Below, in pieces: positions 52,853 through 61,678 of a stretch of 64,000 bases of DNA (position 1 is its first letter; the number at the start of each line of letters is the position of its first letter). Position numbers and translations under genes: made by a program. The notes beneath the pieces were generated by a model, which saw only the letters and a program-made list of their open reading frames with translations, did no database searches and was not told the DNA's origin. Origin of the DNA: Mesorhizobium loti. GTDB taxonomy: Bacteria; Pseudomonadota; Alphaproteobacteria; Rhizobiales; Rhizobiaceae. The DNA lies in NCBI RefSeq assembly GCF_013170705.1, contig NZ_CP033334.1, positions 6,239,501 to 6,303,500 on the forward strand. Direction: 5' to 3'.

Positions 52853-53118
52853 GCGAGCCATCCCCTCAGGCGAAGGTGACGGACAAGCACGCTGGCAAAG
52901 TCGGGATCGCGCCTTGCGGCAAAGACCGCGAGCGAGTGGCCGCCAAGCCAGAGCACTAGCCCGGCAATCCATTGCTGCAAGCCTAGTCCGATGGCCGCAG
53001 CCACCGTGCCGTTGAGGATCGCCACCGCCCGCGGGGCGCCGCCCAGCAGGATCGGTTCAGTCAATGCCTGGTGAACGGGAACCTCGAAGCCCTCGATATG
53101 TTGCACTCCGGCGGCCAT
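52846..53118 (-). CDS. trbD: Conjugal transfer protein TrbD (VirB3-like)
   Basis: The 90-residue inner-membrane protein (VPVHQALTEPILLGGAPRAV then a helix NGTVAAAIGLGLQQWIAGLVLW) is a VirB3/TrbD family member. It starts at an ATG that overlaps the trbC stop (TGATG). It ends inside the trbE start region. Confidence 0.94.
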   Translation of the reverse strand: MAAGVQHIEGFEVPVHQALTEPILLGGAPRAVAILNGTVAAAIGLGLQQWIAGLVLWLGGHSLAVFAARRDPDFASVLVRHLRLRGWLAC

Positions 53119-53426
53119 CAGACGAGCGCCCCGCCGCCGAAGGAGAAGAACGAGAGGAAGAAGCTCGATGCGGCGAAGGCGATCGACAGGCCGAAGACGA
53201 TCTGAATCAGCCGGCGGAAACCGCCTGCAGTATCGCCGAAGGCAAGGGTCAGGCCGGTGGTGATGATGATGATCACCGCGACGATTTTGGCGACCGGTCC
53301 CTGCACCGATTCCAGGATCTGCTGCAGCGGCTGTTCCCAAGGCATGCCGGAGCCGGCAGCGTGCGCCGGAACTGTGAGAAGAAACGCGAGCGCGGCAAAC
53401 GAAAGAAAGCGGAGCTTCTTACGCAT
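53118..53426 (-). CDS. trbC: Conjugal transfer pilin TrbC (VirB2-like)
   Basis: The 102-residue prepilin has a long signal (FLSFAALAFLLTVPAHAAGSG) and two hydrophobic helices (VAKIVAVIIIITTGLTLAF and IVFGLSIAFAASSFFL). The start is ATG 53426 (MRKKLRFLSF) behind GAAAGG, 11 bp after trbB. It should form the pilus. Confidence 0.95.
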   Translation of the reverse strand: MRKKLRFLSFAALAFLLTVPAHAAGSGMPWEQPLQQILESVQGPVAKIVAVIIIITTGLTLAFGDTAGGFRRLIQIVFGLSIAFAASSFFLSFFSFGGGALV

Positions 53427-53437
53427 AAGGGGGCCTT

Positions 53438-54406
53438 TCAAAGTTGCTGGAGTTGCGGAGGCGTGAGTGGGGTGACGGCGTAGTCGCCGCTGCCGTCGAG
53501 ACCTGTGACCTCAGCGATTGCATCGATGCGGCGCGACGAGCCGCGCCCCACGATGAAGACGATGAGATCGATGGCATCGGCGATGAGGCGGCGCGGCACG
53601 GTGACGACAGCTTCCTGTGCAAGCTGCTCGATGCGATAGAGGGCAGAGCGCGCCGAATTGGCATGAACCGTGGCGATGCCGCCGGGGTGCCCGGTGTTCC
53701 ATGCCTTGAGCATGTCCAGCGCTTCCGCGCCCCTGACTTCACCGACGATGATGCGGTCGGGGCGGAGCCGGAGCGTCGAGCGCACGAGATCGGCGAGTGT
53801 GACCGAGCCCCGCCTGGTTCTCAGGGCAACGCAGTCCTTTGCTGCGCATTGCAGTTCGCGGGTGTCCTCGATGAGGATCACTCGCTCGTCGCATTCGGCG
53901 ACTTCGGCCAGCAGCGCATTGGCAAGCGTCGTCTTACCCGACGACGTGCCTCCGGCGACAAGGATGTTGCGCCGTTCTCGGACTGCCTTTATCAACGCAT
54001 CGGCCTGCAGCGGCAACATGATGCGATCCGCAACATAGTTGGCCAGCGTGTAGAGCATTGCGGCTGGTTTGCGGATGGCAAAGCAAGGCGCCAGCACGAC
54101 AGGCGGCAGCAGTCCCTCGAAGCGTTCGCCCGATGGCAACTCGGCGCTGACAATCGGATTGTCCGCATGCGCCTCGGCACGCACGTGGGAAGCGACCAGG
54201 CGGATGATGCGCTCCGCCTCGGAAGGATGCATATGCACGGCCGTATCGATTCGGCCTTCTCCCAGCCGGTCGAGCCGCAGCGCACCATCGGGATTGACCA
54301 TCACCTCGATGACCAATGGATCGGCCAGCGCCTCAGTGATCGTCGGACCCATAGCGGTGCGCAGCATGGCGCGGCGTCGGTGGTCGGCCTCTGGATGAGC
54401 GCTCAT
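53438..54406 (-). CDS. trbB: Conjugal transfer ATPase TrbB (VirB11-like)
   Basis: The 322-residue secretion ATPase has Walker A GGTSSGKTTLANALL, the Asp box VILIEDTRELQC, Walker B-like RIIVGEVRGAEALDML and the His box GIATVHANSARSAL. It drives pilus assembly and substrate transfer. Its start overlaps the upstream CopG-like gene's stop (ATGA). Confidence 0.96.
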   Translation of the reverse strand: MSAHPEADHRRRAMLRTAMGPTITEALADPLVIEVMVNPDGALRLDRLGEGRIDTAVHMHPSEAERIIRLVASHVRAEAHADNPIVSAELPSGERFEGLLPPVVLAPCFAIRKPAAMLYTLANYVADRIMLPLQADALIKAVRERRNILVAGGTSSGKTTLANALLAEVAECDERVILIEDTRELQCAAKDCVALRTRRGSVTLADLVRSTLRLRPDRIIVGEVRGAEALDMLKAWNTGHPGGIATVHANSARSALYRIEQLAQEAVVTVPRRLIADAIDLIVFIVGRGSSRRIDAIAEVTGLDGSGDYAVTPLTPPQLQQL

Positions 54407-54816
54407 CCTTCCCCTCCTCCGCCATTGTCTTTGCCAAGCGAGCGTTTCCCCGATGCGATCTGGCGACCGACCTGCTCGACGAATTTGTCGAAACGCTCCT
54501 GAGCAATCGCCTGCGTCGACTTGTCCGGAACAGGCGTGTGGGCATGAAGCGTGATCGAAAAGCGGATGAAGAGCGCCAAGCTTTCCAATGTCATCTCGAC
54601 ATCGCGCCTGACGTGAGTGAGGTCGCGGGAAAGACGGTCCAGCCTCATGCCATAGCGCCGATCGAGTTCATTCTCGCCACGCCGCTCGATGAAAGCTTCT
54701 ACGGCCTTCGCGACGACCGCGGATTTTGTGGTCGAGGGATCGCGGCTGAGGTTGTCCAGCTTCTCGCTCAATTCCGGTTCGAGCAGAAACTGGTGACGAA
54801 TGCGGTGGGGCTTCAT
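54403..54816 (-). CDS. CopG/ribbon-helix-helix-like protein between traG and trbB
   Basis: The 137-residue protein begins with a ribbon-helix-helix pattern (HQFLLEPELSEKLDNLSRDPSTTKSAVVAKAVEAFIERR) and continues with a helical C-terminal region (RERFDKFVEQVGRQI). This family sits at this position in rhizobial trb clusters. It may bind DNA to regulate the cluster or assist relaxosome formation (inference). Confidence 0.85.
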   Translation of the reverse strand: MKPHRIRHQFLLEPELSEKLDNLSRDPSTTKSAVVAKAVEAFIERRGENELDRRYGMRLDRLSRDLTHVRRDVEMTLESLALFIRFSITLHAHTPVPDKSTQAIAQERFDKFVEQVGRQIASGKRSLGKDNGGGGEG

Positions 54817-54934
54817 GCGCTTGTTCCAACTGGCCGGCGCTGGCGGGCCGGCGGCGGAACAAGCATCATCGAGATGCCCAAAATTGCTTACGGCCGTTAT
54901 CTACGCTGAGATACGCCCGAGCTGCGGAAAGCGT

Positions 54935-56965
54935 TCAGAAGCCGGGGACGATATCCTTGTCATCACCCCTTCCCTCGTTGATGCCATAGGCACCTGCGAC
55001 GGTGGAGATCCGGTCCATGACGCGTTTGTCCGCCATCGCCTCGCTATCATCGTCTGCGGGTCTGGACAGATGGTCCTGGTCCGGTTCCTGGGTGACGGCG
55101 GTATGTTCTTCGGGTAGGCCAGGATGGCGCTGCTGCTGAACACCTCCCTCGTCCGCAAGCGCGGCGCCAGCGCTTTCATCGTCAGACGCAAGACGACGGT
55201 CGACACCGCGTACTTGCCCAGTCCAATCGTCCGGCCGCGACATCGGGCAGTCCGCGTAGGGTCCGTCGCGCAACACCGGCGAAGGCAGCACCCGCTCGGT
55301 GAAATTGTGGTCCTCATAGTATCGCAGCTTTTTGGCCCGGATGGGGGGCAATCCCGAAACCAGCACCAGTTCGTCCGCGGGCGGCAATTGCATCACCTCG
55401 CCCGGTGTCAGCAGCGGGCGGGCGGTTTCCTGGCGGCTGACCATGACATGCGAGAGCCAAGGTGCCAGCCGGTGGCCCGCATAGTTGCGCATGGATCTGA
55501 GTTCCGTGGCCGTGCCAAGCGCGTCCGAGATTCGCTTGGCCGTGCGCTCATCATTGGAGGAAAAGGCAATTCGCAAATGGCAGTTGTCCAGAATGGCGTT
55601 GTTGTCGCCATACGCTTTGGAGATCTGGTTCAACGATTGCGCGATCAAGTAGGCACGAATTCCGTAACCGGCCATAAACGCGAGCGCGGTCTCAAAGAAG
55701 TCGAGGCGACCGAGCGCCGGAAACTCATCCAGCATCATGAGCAGTTGATGCTTGCGGCTCTTCTTTGGGTCACCCTCGAGGCGCTCCGTCAGCCGCCTGC
55801 CGATCTGGTTCAGGATCAGTCGCACCAAGGGCTTGGTGCGCGAGATGTCCGATGGCGGCACGACCAGATAGAGCGACATCGGCCACTCCGCATCCATCAG
55901 ATCGGCAATGCGCCAGTCGCAGTCCGATGTTACCGCCGCCACGGTCGGATCACGGTAGAGGCCGAGAAAAGACATGGCGGTCGAGAGGACGCCTGAACGT
56001 TCGTTCTCCGATTTGTTCAACACCTCTCGTGCCGCCGAGGCCACGACGGGATGGACCTGAGGCTTATTGGCCGCGCCGAGATGGTTGGTCGTCATCATTC
56101 GCCGCAAAGTCGCGGCAAACGAGCGTTGCGGGTCCGACAGAAAGGTGGCGACGCGGGCAAGAGTCTTTTCCTCTTCGGCGTAGAGCACGTGCAAGATAGC
56201 GCCGACCAGGAGTGAATGACTGGTCTTCTCCCAATGATTCCGCCTTTCTAGCGCGCCTTCCGGATCGACTAGAATGTCAGCGATGTTTTGGACATCGCGA
56301 ATCTCGTCCGAACCTTTGCGTACCTCCAGCAGCGGGTTGTAGCGGGCCGATCGCGGATCAGTCGGATTGAACAAAAGGCAATGCGAGAACCTCGACCGCC
56401 AGCCGGAGCTCAGCTGCCAGTTCTCGCCTTTAATGTCGTGAATGACGGCCGAGCCGGACCAGGAGAGAAGCGTTGGGACAACCAGTCCGACGCCCTTGCC
56501 GGAACGTGTCGGCGCAAAGGCCATGACGTGCTCAGGCCCGTCATGACGCAGATACCGGTCCTTCAGTTTGCCGAGGAAGACGCCTGCCGGCTGAAACAGC
56601 CCTGCTTTCTCGATCTCCCGCGTCACCGCCCATCGAGAGGAGCCATAGGTGGTGACCAAGCCGCGCTGGCGCGCGCGCCAGAGGGAACCAGCGATCGCAG
56701 CGGCACAGCCCATGAATCCACTGGCGCCCGCAAGCATGCCCGCCTTGTCGAATACCTCGGGCGCATAGGCATCGAATTGGAACCACCATTCCAACAGTTT
56801 CCACGGCTCGTAGATCGGCCATCCAGCCGCGACAAACCATGGCGCGCCGAGTTGTTCCTGAAAGGCTAGCATATGAGCGCACCATTGCGTGGCAGCCCAC
56901 ACGCCGAGGAGAACGATGGCGAACACAATGGCGATCTGCCCAATCAGAAGCTTCGTGGGCGTCAC
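54935..56965 (-). CDS. traG: Type IV secretion coupling protein TraG (VirD4-like)
   Basis: The 676-residue ATPase has two N-terminal membrane segments, then Walker A APTRSGKGVGLVVPTLLSW and Walker B LLMMLDEFPALGRLDF, with YNPLLEVRKG and the VLNKSENERSGVLST region. It delivers the relaxase-DNA complex to the channel. The start is GTG 56965 with GGAGCAAGCC upstream; a longer frame to 57199 lacks the conserved features. It lies 118 bp upstream of the CopG-like gene. Confidence 0.93.
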   Translation of the reverse strand: MTPTKLLIGQIAIVFAIVLLGVWAATQWCAHMLAFQEQLGAPWFVAAGWPIYEPWKLLEWWFQFDAYAPEVFDKAGMLAGASGFMGCAAAIAGSLWRARQRGLVTTYGSSRWAVTREIEKAGLFQPAGVFLGKLKDRYLRHDGPEHVMAFAPTRSGKGVGLVVPTLLSWSGSAVIHDIKGENWQLSSGWRSRFSHCLLFNPTDPRSARYNPLLEVRKGSDEIRDVQNIADILVDPEGALERRNHWEKTSHSLLVGAILHVLYAEEEKTLARVATFLSDPQRSFAATLRRMMTTNHLGAANKPQVHPVVASAAREVLNKSENERSGVLSTAMSFLGLYRDPTVAAVTSDCDWRIADLMDAEWPMSLYLVVPPSDISRTKPLVRLILNQIGRRLTERLEGDPKKSRKHQLLMMLDEFPALGRLDFFETALAFMAGYGIRAYLIAQSLNQISKAYGDNNAILDNCHLRIAFSSNDERTAKRISDALGTATELRSMRNYAGHRLAPWLSHVMVSRQETARPLLTPGEVMQLPPADELVLVSGLPPIRAKKLRYYEDHNFTERVLPSPVLRDGPYADCPMSRPDDWTGQVRGVDRRLASDDESAGAALADEGGVQQQRHPGLPEEHTAVTQEPDQDHLSRPADDDSEAMADKRVMDRISTVAGAYGINEGRGDDKDIVPGF

Positions 56966-57106
56966 TGGCTTGCTCCGCTGTTCTGGAGAGATGGATCGAG
57001 CATCGCCCGGGACGGCCGGAACAGGAATGCGCCCTATGTACGACTTGGTGCGATGAGAGGCTGTTTGGCGCGCCGTTGCTCTCCTTCGAGGTGTATCAAT
57101 ATTCGC

Positions 57107-57123
57107 GCATTCCCGAGGAATGC
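57107..57123. promoter_or_regulatory. Perfect palindrome upstream of traG
   Basis: GCATTCC and GGAATGC form a perfect 7-bp inverted repeat around CGA, 142 bp upstream of the traG start. The right arm overlaps the ribosome site of the small divergent gene at 57125. It could be an operator controlling transfer genes. Confidence 0.5.
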
Positions 57124-57124
57124 T

Positions 57125-57238
57125 ATGTCGGAGGGGACTCATATCGGTCGTGCCTATCGTGAGCACGTGGTCGGGGAGCTGGCGGTGGCGTGCAGGCAAG
57201 CCGCTGAGGAAATTCTGAACATCGAGTCTCCGGTCTGA
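57125..57238 (+). CDS. Small hypothetical protein divergent to traG
   Basis: The 37-residue frame starts MSEGTHIGRAYREHVVGELA and ends EEILNIESPV, with GAGGAATGC as ribosome site. It is mildly amphipathic and helical, without a signal. It may be a real small gene or the 5' remnant of a longer one truncated at 57238. No family is recognised. Confidence 0.35.
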   Translation: MSEGTHIGRAYREHVVGELAVACRQAAEEILNIESPV

Positions 57239-57631
57239 GGTACAACAAGCCTATCGAGATCGGATCGCGAGGTAGCCCTGCCCGCCATGGGAATTCCTCA
57301 GGCAAGTACCGACATATTGGGCACTGCCTTATAAGTGGAAGGCGCCTTCCCGTTGCCTCTATCGCAGATAAGTTACCTTCCGGCCTTCGCGCTGGGTTCC
57401 CAGCTGGACTGCGTTTCAGTCTCAATTCGCTGTGCTTTTTGTGAGCCAGACACCATTTCTCAGACGGTGAATTGACGACATTCATTGTCCGACAAGCCCT
57501 CGCCAGCGATCTGTTGGGCAGAGGCGGCTATCACCCCGGCCGTGGCACATCCGCGCGCTGCAAAACCTCGATGAGCCGCCGGCTCAAACGCCCAGGCAGA
57601 TGCAAAGATCCACAGATGCGTTCCGCCAGCG
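57239..57631. other. Intergenic stretch, nothing recognised
   Basis: No convincing coding frame or known repeat is seen. The segment separates the traG region from the unknown 129-residue gene. An origin of transfer could lie here, but I find no characteristic nick-site sequence I can support. Confidence 0.4.
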
Positions 57632-58021
57632 CTAGTTGCCAAGCATATGACCGGCATTTCGCATTGCGCCTAGGAAGAGGCCGGCATGGTGAGTGACATC
57701 GATTTTGGCCTGCATTGACACCGGCATGCTGGTCCAATTCTCCAACGGTGCAATGAAGCGGGAGAAGGTACCGTCGACGACGCAGTAGCGGCTAATAAGG
57801 CCTTGTCTGTCCAACGCCAGCACACCAATCTGGCCGCCTCGATATCGGATGGCTGCGAGCCGTTGAACCTCGGCGTCATCATCGTTCCGCACGTCGAAAA
57901 GCAGGTTGCCGCGGCTCCTCGCAGCTATTTCCGCCGCTTTGTCATTGAAGCTCAAGCAGAGTGAGCGGACGCTTTCCACTGCCATCTGGAAAACCAACAA
58001 ATCCAGTTCATTCACAGCCAT
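57632..58021 (-). CDS. Hypothetical protein
   Basis: The 129-residue protein starts MAVNELDLLVFQMAVESVRS and has a soluble alpha/beta pattern (GNLLFDVRNDDDAEVQRLAAIRYRGGQIGVLALDRQGLI ... YCVVDGTFSRFIAPLENW). The start is ATG 58021. The frame is undamaged and the composition protein-like, so I take it as real. No family is recognised; the two-domain-like repeats of strand-turn-strand suggest a small binding domain. It is isolated among gene remnants. Confidence 0.6.
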   Translation of the reverse strand: MAVNELDLLVFQMAVESVRSLCLSFNDKAAEIAARSRGNLLFDVRNDDDAEVQRLAAIRYRGGQIGVLALDRQGLISRYCVVDGTFSRFIAPLENWTSMPVSMQAKIDVTHHAGLFLGAMRNAGHMLGN

Positions 58022-58159
58022 GTGGGCAGTTGAGCCAATAAATGGATGATTGCAATGTCGCACACGGCTTGCTCACAGGTGTCGGCGACTGATCGTTCGT
58101 GGTTTTCTGTCCGCTGCCGGCGATGGAATATTTGAAGGACGGCGGGTCCCGTATTTCCT

Positions 58160-58385
58160 GTCGCGTTGGCAACCGCGGCGGCCACCTGCCGGGCGGCAGC
58201 GGCAGAGATAATGTCATAGACAGGTGGAAGCGTGGGCTTTCTGCCCTTCAACAGTTCCCTGACCCTACAGATTTGCACGCGCGGCCGCAGCTTGCCGCCC
58301 GCCTCAACGGGTTCGGCCTCTCTGGCAGCACGTTCCATTGCCGCGGTCGCCTTGTTGAGCGTCACCAGAACGCCAAGCTTCGTGG
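58160..58385 (-). pseudogene. C-terminal fragment resembling an adenine-specific DNA methylase
   Basis: The minus strand reads KLGVLVTLNKATAAMERAARE then GGKLRPRVQICRVRELLKGRKPTLPPVYDI. The pattern 'G..(V/I)TL..PT..M' followed by 'P(R/K)(V/I)QI.T...LL.G..P..PP' is found at the C-termini of DUF1156/COG1743-type DNA methylases. The preceding catalytic part is missing, so this is a tail fragment. Confidence 0.5.
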
Positions 58386-58599
58386 CTGGCAAGATCGCCA
58401 ACTCGCTCAAGCTCACGACCTCTATTCGATGGACGGGCACGGCCGTGCATCGCCGCGGCAGGGGACAACATCGTCGTGACCGGCCCTCAAGCCCTATATC
58501 GTGACGGCGGGATCGTTCACCAGGAGCGGCGAGATCGCCGTGGAGGGCAAGCCCTTCCACATCGTGGCCGTCGGAGGGAGCGGCAAGATCCACGATCAA

Positions 58600-59004
58600 G
58601 CAGCTGAGAAAGATCACGCATATAGCCACGATCCCGCGGTCCAGCCGATCTACATTTGAGGACGACCAGATCAAGCAAGCGCGCCCTGTCGAATTTGGGT
58701 CCGGGATTGGCAGTTGGTCTATCCCTTCCTGACGATGGAACGCTCGATCCAGTCATGGCTTACAAGGTGGAGAGCGGCGACCAGAGCGCAGATGAGTACA
58801 CGCCTACTACGAGATCGGCTATCGCACCAATTCGAGCGGATCACGATCGATGGCGACACCGTGGCTTTCTTCGAGGGCGGGAAGCCGCTTGAGGCCTGCT
58901 ACGCCGGCGACGGCTGTGAAATCCTGACCTCGAAGAAAGGAAACCGCATGGGCGTCAAATTTCGCTTCGGCGTCGTGTTGGCCTCCTCACACTTGGTTGG
59001 CTGA
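58600..59004 (+). pseudogene. Decayed ZinT/YodA zinc-binding lipocalin domain
   Basis: The plus strand contains KDHAYSHDPAVQPIY and then a stop. It continues in a second frame with DDGTLDPVMAYKVESGDQSADEY and in a third frame with ERITIDGDTVAFFEGGKPLE, ending GCEILTSKKGNRMGVKFRF. This is the ZinT domain order (WQSVYP.L.DG.LDPVM...IDGDTV.F...KGN.GV.F). At least three frameshifts and one stop make it inactive. The upstream sequence 58495-58600 may be part of the same gene. Confidence 0.8.
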
Positions 59005-59005
59005 C

Positions 59006-60331
59006 TCAGCGGGCAACCCGGTCGAGAAAAGCGTCGAATGCGGCAGCGACAACGCGCATCGCAAAGCGATGCTGCCGCCGTACGCGGACAAAACCCTTTT
59101 CGATGTCCACAATCCCGTCCTTGGCAAGCATCGCCAAGCGTTCAGCTGAATCGAGAAAATGGATCGGATCAGATCCGTGGGCGGCACAGATTGCCGGCAC
59201 ATCGGCCTCGAGATCGCACATTAGTCGCTCGATGATTGCGGCTCGCGCGCGGTCTTCGTCGGTGAGACGGTAGCCCTTTGACGTCGCCAGACGGCCAGCT
59301 GCGATGTGCCGGCAGTAGGAATCCCGTGTAACCTCGTTCTGGACGTAGCCCTCGCCGACACGCCCGATAGCCGACGCGCCGAAACCGATCAGGGTTTTGC
59401 AGGTGTCGGCCGAGTAGCCCAGCGAGTTGCGCCGCAGTCGACCGGCTTTCTGTGCCAGCGCGAGATCGTCGTCCGGCAAGGCGAAATGGTCGAGCCCGAT
59501 CTCTCGGTAGCCGGCGGCAATCAGTGTCACGGCAATGGCCGCATCCTGTTCGGCGCGGGCAGCGCTGCCCGGAAGCGATGCCTCCTCGATGAGGCGCTGA
59601 TTCTTAATAAAGGACGGAATGTGCGAGTAGCCGAACACCGCAAGCCGGTTGGGGCGCGTGGCGACCGCCGCCCTCGTGGTCTCGACGCAAGACTGCACCG
59701 TTTGATGCGGGAGACCAAAGATGAGGTCGAAGTTGATGCTTGTCACTCCATGCCGACGCAGCATTTCGACGGCAGCCGCCGTCTGCGCCTCACTCTGGAC
59801 CCGGTTGATCGCTTTTTGAACAATGGGATCGAAGCTCTGCACGCCGAGGCTCGCGCGGTTCACGCCGGCTGCTTGCAAGGCTTCGGCCATATCGGCCGTG
59901 AACGTCCGTGGATCGATCTCGATGGCGATCGTAGCTGTTTCCGCAAGCGCAAAGTGGCGGCGCAGGAATTCCGTCAGGGCAAGGAACTCAATTGGCCCCA
60001 TGAGAGTTGGCGTTCCGCCGCCGAAATGCACATCACTCACGGGCAGCGCCTGCGGCGCGTGCTCCGAGATCAAACGTATCTCGTCACGCAGCGCCGCCAG
60101 ATAATTAACGATCGGCGCATCATGGCGGGTGATGGTGGTGGGGAAGCCGCAATACCAGCACTTTGATCGGCAGAACGGAACGTGCAAGTAGAGTGACGCC
60201 GGATCGTTAGCCGGTAGGTTCCTGAGCCATTCCTTATAAGCGTCGGCGCCGACCGCCCCAGAGAACTCCGCGACAGTCGGATAGATGGTGTACCAAGGTA
60301 GGCGGGCTTCGCGATGTTTTGTGGTCTGCAA
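59006..60331 (-). CDS. hemN: Oxygen-independent coproporphyrinogen III oxidase HemN
   Basis: The 441-residue radical-SAM enzyme has C-x3-C-x2-C in PFCRSKCWYCGFPT, DVHFGGGTPTLM, IEIDPRTF, NRASLGVQSFDPIVQKAINR and INFDLIFGLPHQT. The C-terminal HemN domain is present (IGFGASAIGRVGEGYVQNEV). It makes heme precursor without oxygen, as needed for cytochromes in nodules. The start is TTG 60331, because an in-frame stop lies two codons earlier. The N-terminal residues (WYTIYPTVAEF) are less typical. It is the only intact hemN of three copies in the window. No anaerobox was found upstream. Confidence 0.93.
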   Translation of the reverse strand: MQTTKHREARLPWYTIYPTVAEFSGAVGADAYKEWLRNLPANDPASLYLHVPFCRSKCWYCGFPTTITRHDAPIVNYLAALRDEIRLISEHAPQALPVSDVHFGGGTPTLMGPIEFLALTEFLRRHFALAETATIAIEIDPRTFTADMAEALQAAGVNRASLGVQSFDPIVQKAINRVQSEAQTAAAVEMLRRHGVTSINFDLIFGLPHQTVQSCVETTRAAVATRPNRLAVFGYSHIPSFIKNQRLIEEASLPGSAARAEQDAAIAVTLIAAGYREIGLDHFALPDDDLALAQKAGRLRRNSLGYSADTCKTLIGFGASAIGRVGEGYVQNEVTRDSYCRHIAAGRLATSKGYRLTDEDRARAAIIERLMCDLEADVPAICAAHGSDPIHFLDSAERLAMLAKDGIVDIEKGFVRVRRQHRFAMRVVAAAFDAFLDRVAR

Positions 60332-61228
60332 CAGTTACCGTCCCATGTTGTTGCCTTCCATCCTTACCACTGCGCTCTCCTGTGTCTTTGCGCTATATCA
60401 GTCCGGTCCGCTTTGGGTCCGATTATTTCGCAGCGATAGCCCCATTCAGCCTTGGCTGGACAGCGATGGTATGAGCACGCGCTGGTCAGCGACAACCGCC
60501 ATGGGTTTCCCGTCGAGACTTTCCCGCAGACCGTCTACTATCCTATCCTATCCTATTCCTACTCCCTTCAGCGTCCAATGGAACGCAGCATGCTCCATCC
60601 GACCAGTCGATTCGGCGCCGGGACCAGACTTTTGCTCGCCGGCTGGTGCGTAAGACGGCGTCACGTAGCGATACCTGGCATCTCGATGAGTTCGTCGTAT
60701 TAATTGCCGGCACGAGGCTTTGGCTGTGGCGCACCGTCTGTCAGAGCGGGAATTGTGCTCGAGGAGACCGTCCAGGCCCGCCCCTGCCAAGGCTGCAAGC
60801 CTGATGAACCAATTTAGAAAGTAGCGCTACGCCAGGCGCATGATTACCGACAAATCGCGCTCCTGTGGCCCGGCAAAGCGCCGGAGTGAAGCGCAACTCA
60901 AGCATCGCTCGCAACTGACAATCGAGCGAATTCGCATGTGCTTCCGTAAAAACAAAAATGGCCCATGCACGGCTTCCGATTCAGAGAGGGGCTTACAACG
61001 GCTCGTCTCGACCTGCCCGCCTTTAGGAACCACTTTGTCCGGACTAGCTGGAAAGCTGGTGCACCTCGCCACCGCCAAAGTGTGGCCCTTCGCCCTAACG
61101 AGGACGCTTACGCCTAGGCATGTCGGCATCAATGGGGCATCTCGGCTGACGTACCGAGCGGTACACTCGCATGATGTCAACAATGTCGAGGCTCAAAACA
61201 AACAAAAGCTATCGCCATTGAACGATAC
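60332..61228. other. Non-coding or decayed stretch upstream of the NifA site
   Basis: Several long frames cross this segment on both strands, but none has protein-like composition or recognisable motifs. A short TATCC tandem run occurs around 60537-60558. I see no tRNA-like or insertion-sequence signature. Confidence 0.5.
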
Positions 61229-61244
61229 TGTCGCGAAGCGAACA
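61229..61244 (+). promoter_or_regulatory. NifA upstream activator sequence (TGT-N10-ACA)
   Basis: TGT at 61229-61231 and ACA at 61242-61244 are separated by exactly ten bases. The site lies about 130 bp upstream of the sigma-54 -24 element, in the window where NifA normally binds. Confidence 0.75.
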
Positions 61245-61362
61245 GGCGAGCCATGTCCGAAACGTTTGCTTTTCGTGCTCAGCTTGACCCTCAGAGCAAA
61301 AAAGGAAACGCAACCAAGGTCCGACGGCAAACTTGAGTGTCATTCGTAGCTTGGTCGTGAGG

Positions 61363-61378
61363 TTGGCACGTCACTTGC
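61363..61378 (+). promoter_or_regulatory. Sigma-54 (RpoN) -24/-12 promoter
   Basis: TTGGCACG followed by TCAC and TTGC matches the sigma-54 consensus completely, with the invariant GG and GC doublets ten bases apart. Transcription should start near 61390 and run rightward to the porin gene, 290 bp downstream. With the NifA site upstream, expression in nitrogen-fixing bacteroids is predicted. Confidence 0.88.
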
Positions 61379-61432
61379 GGGGTGATTTTCGAAGCCGTTG
61401 TGATGGTATGCCCGCAGCTATCGGAGATAATC

Positions 61433-61486
61433 ATGGCGATCGACTCGGAAGTGTTTGATTCCTCCCCGGGCATTTCAAGCAGGTGA
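61433..61486 (+). CDS. Possible 17-residue leader peptide behind the sigma-54 promoter
   Basis: The frame MAIDSEVFDSSPGISSR starts behind GGAGATAATC, about 43 bases after the predicted transcription start. An in-frame ATG at 61403 would give 27 residues. It is too short to judge by composition; it may be a leader ORF or chance. Confidence 0.25.
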   Translation: MAIDSEVFDSSPGISSR

Positions 61487-61678
61487 TATGAGAACAAACA
61501 ACTTATCGTGTGAAATTATGATTCAGCTTCATCGCCCCTGTTGTTGAATAGTTATTACGATCCGTTTGTCACACTGCGATAGGCGCAGCGCGATGTGCAT
61601 GGTTTTCGATTGTGGGGACAGGAAGGGCTGGCTCGTTCGTTGACGTCCCCTTCTTCAATATTTGAACGGAGATCAAGA

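Noticed and set aside
60537..60558. TATCC tandem repeat
   Set aside because: Only about four imperfect units outside any gene; too short to be meaningful.
61184..61200. Second possible NifA site TGTCGAGGCTCAAAACA
   Set aside because: The spacing is TGT-N11-ACA, one base too long for NifA; only the site at 61229 fits.
60840..61349. 169-codon plus-strand frame and 118-codon minus-strand frame
   Set aside because: Neither has a ribosome site, motifs or balanced composition. The NifA site lies within the plus-strand frame.
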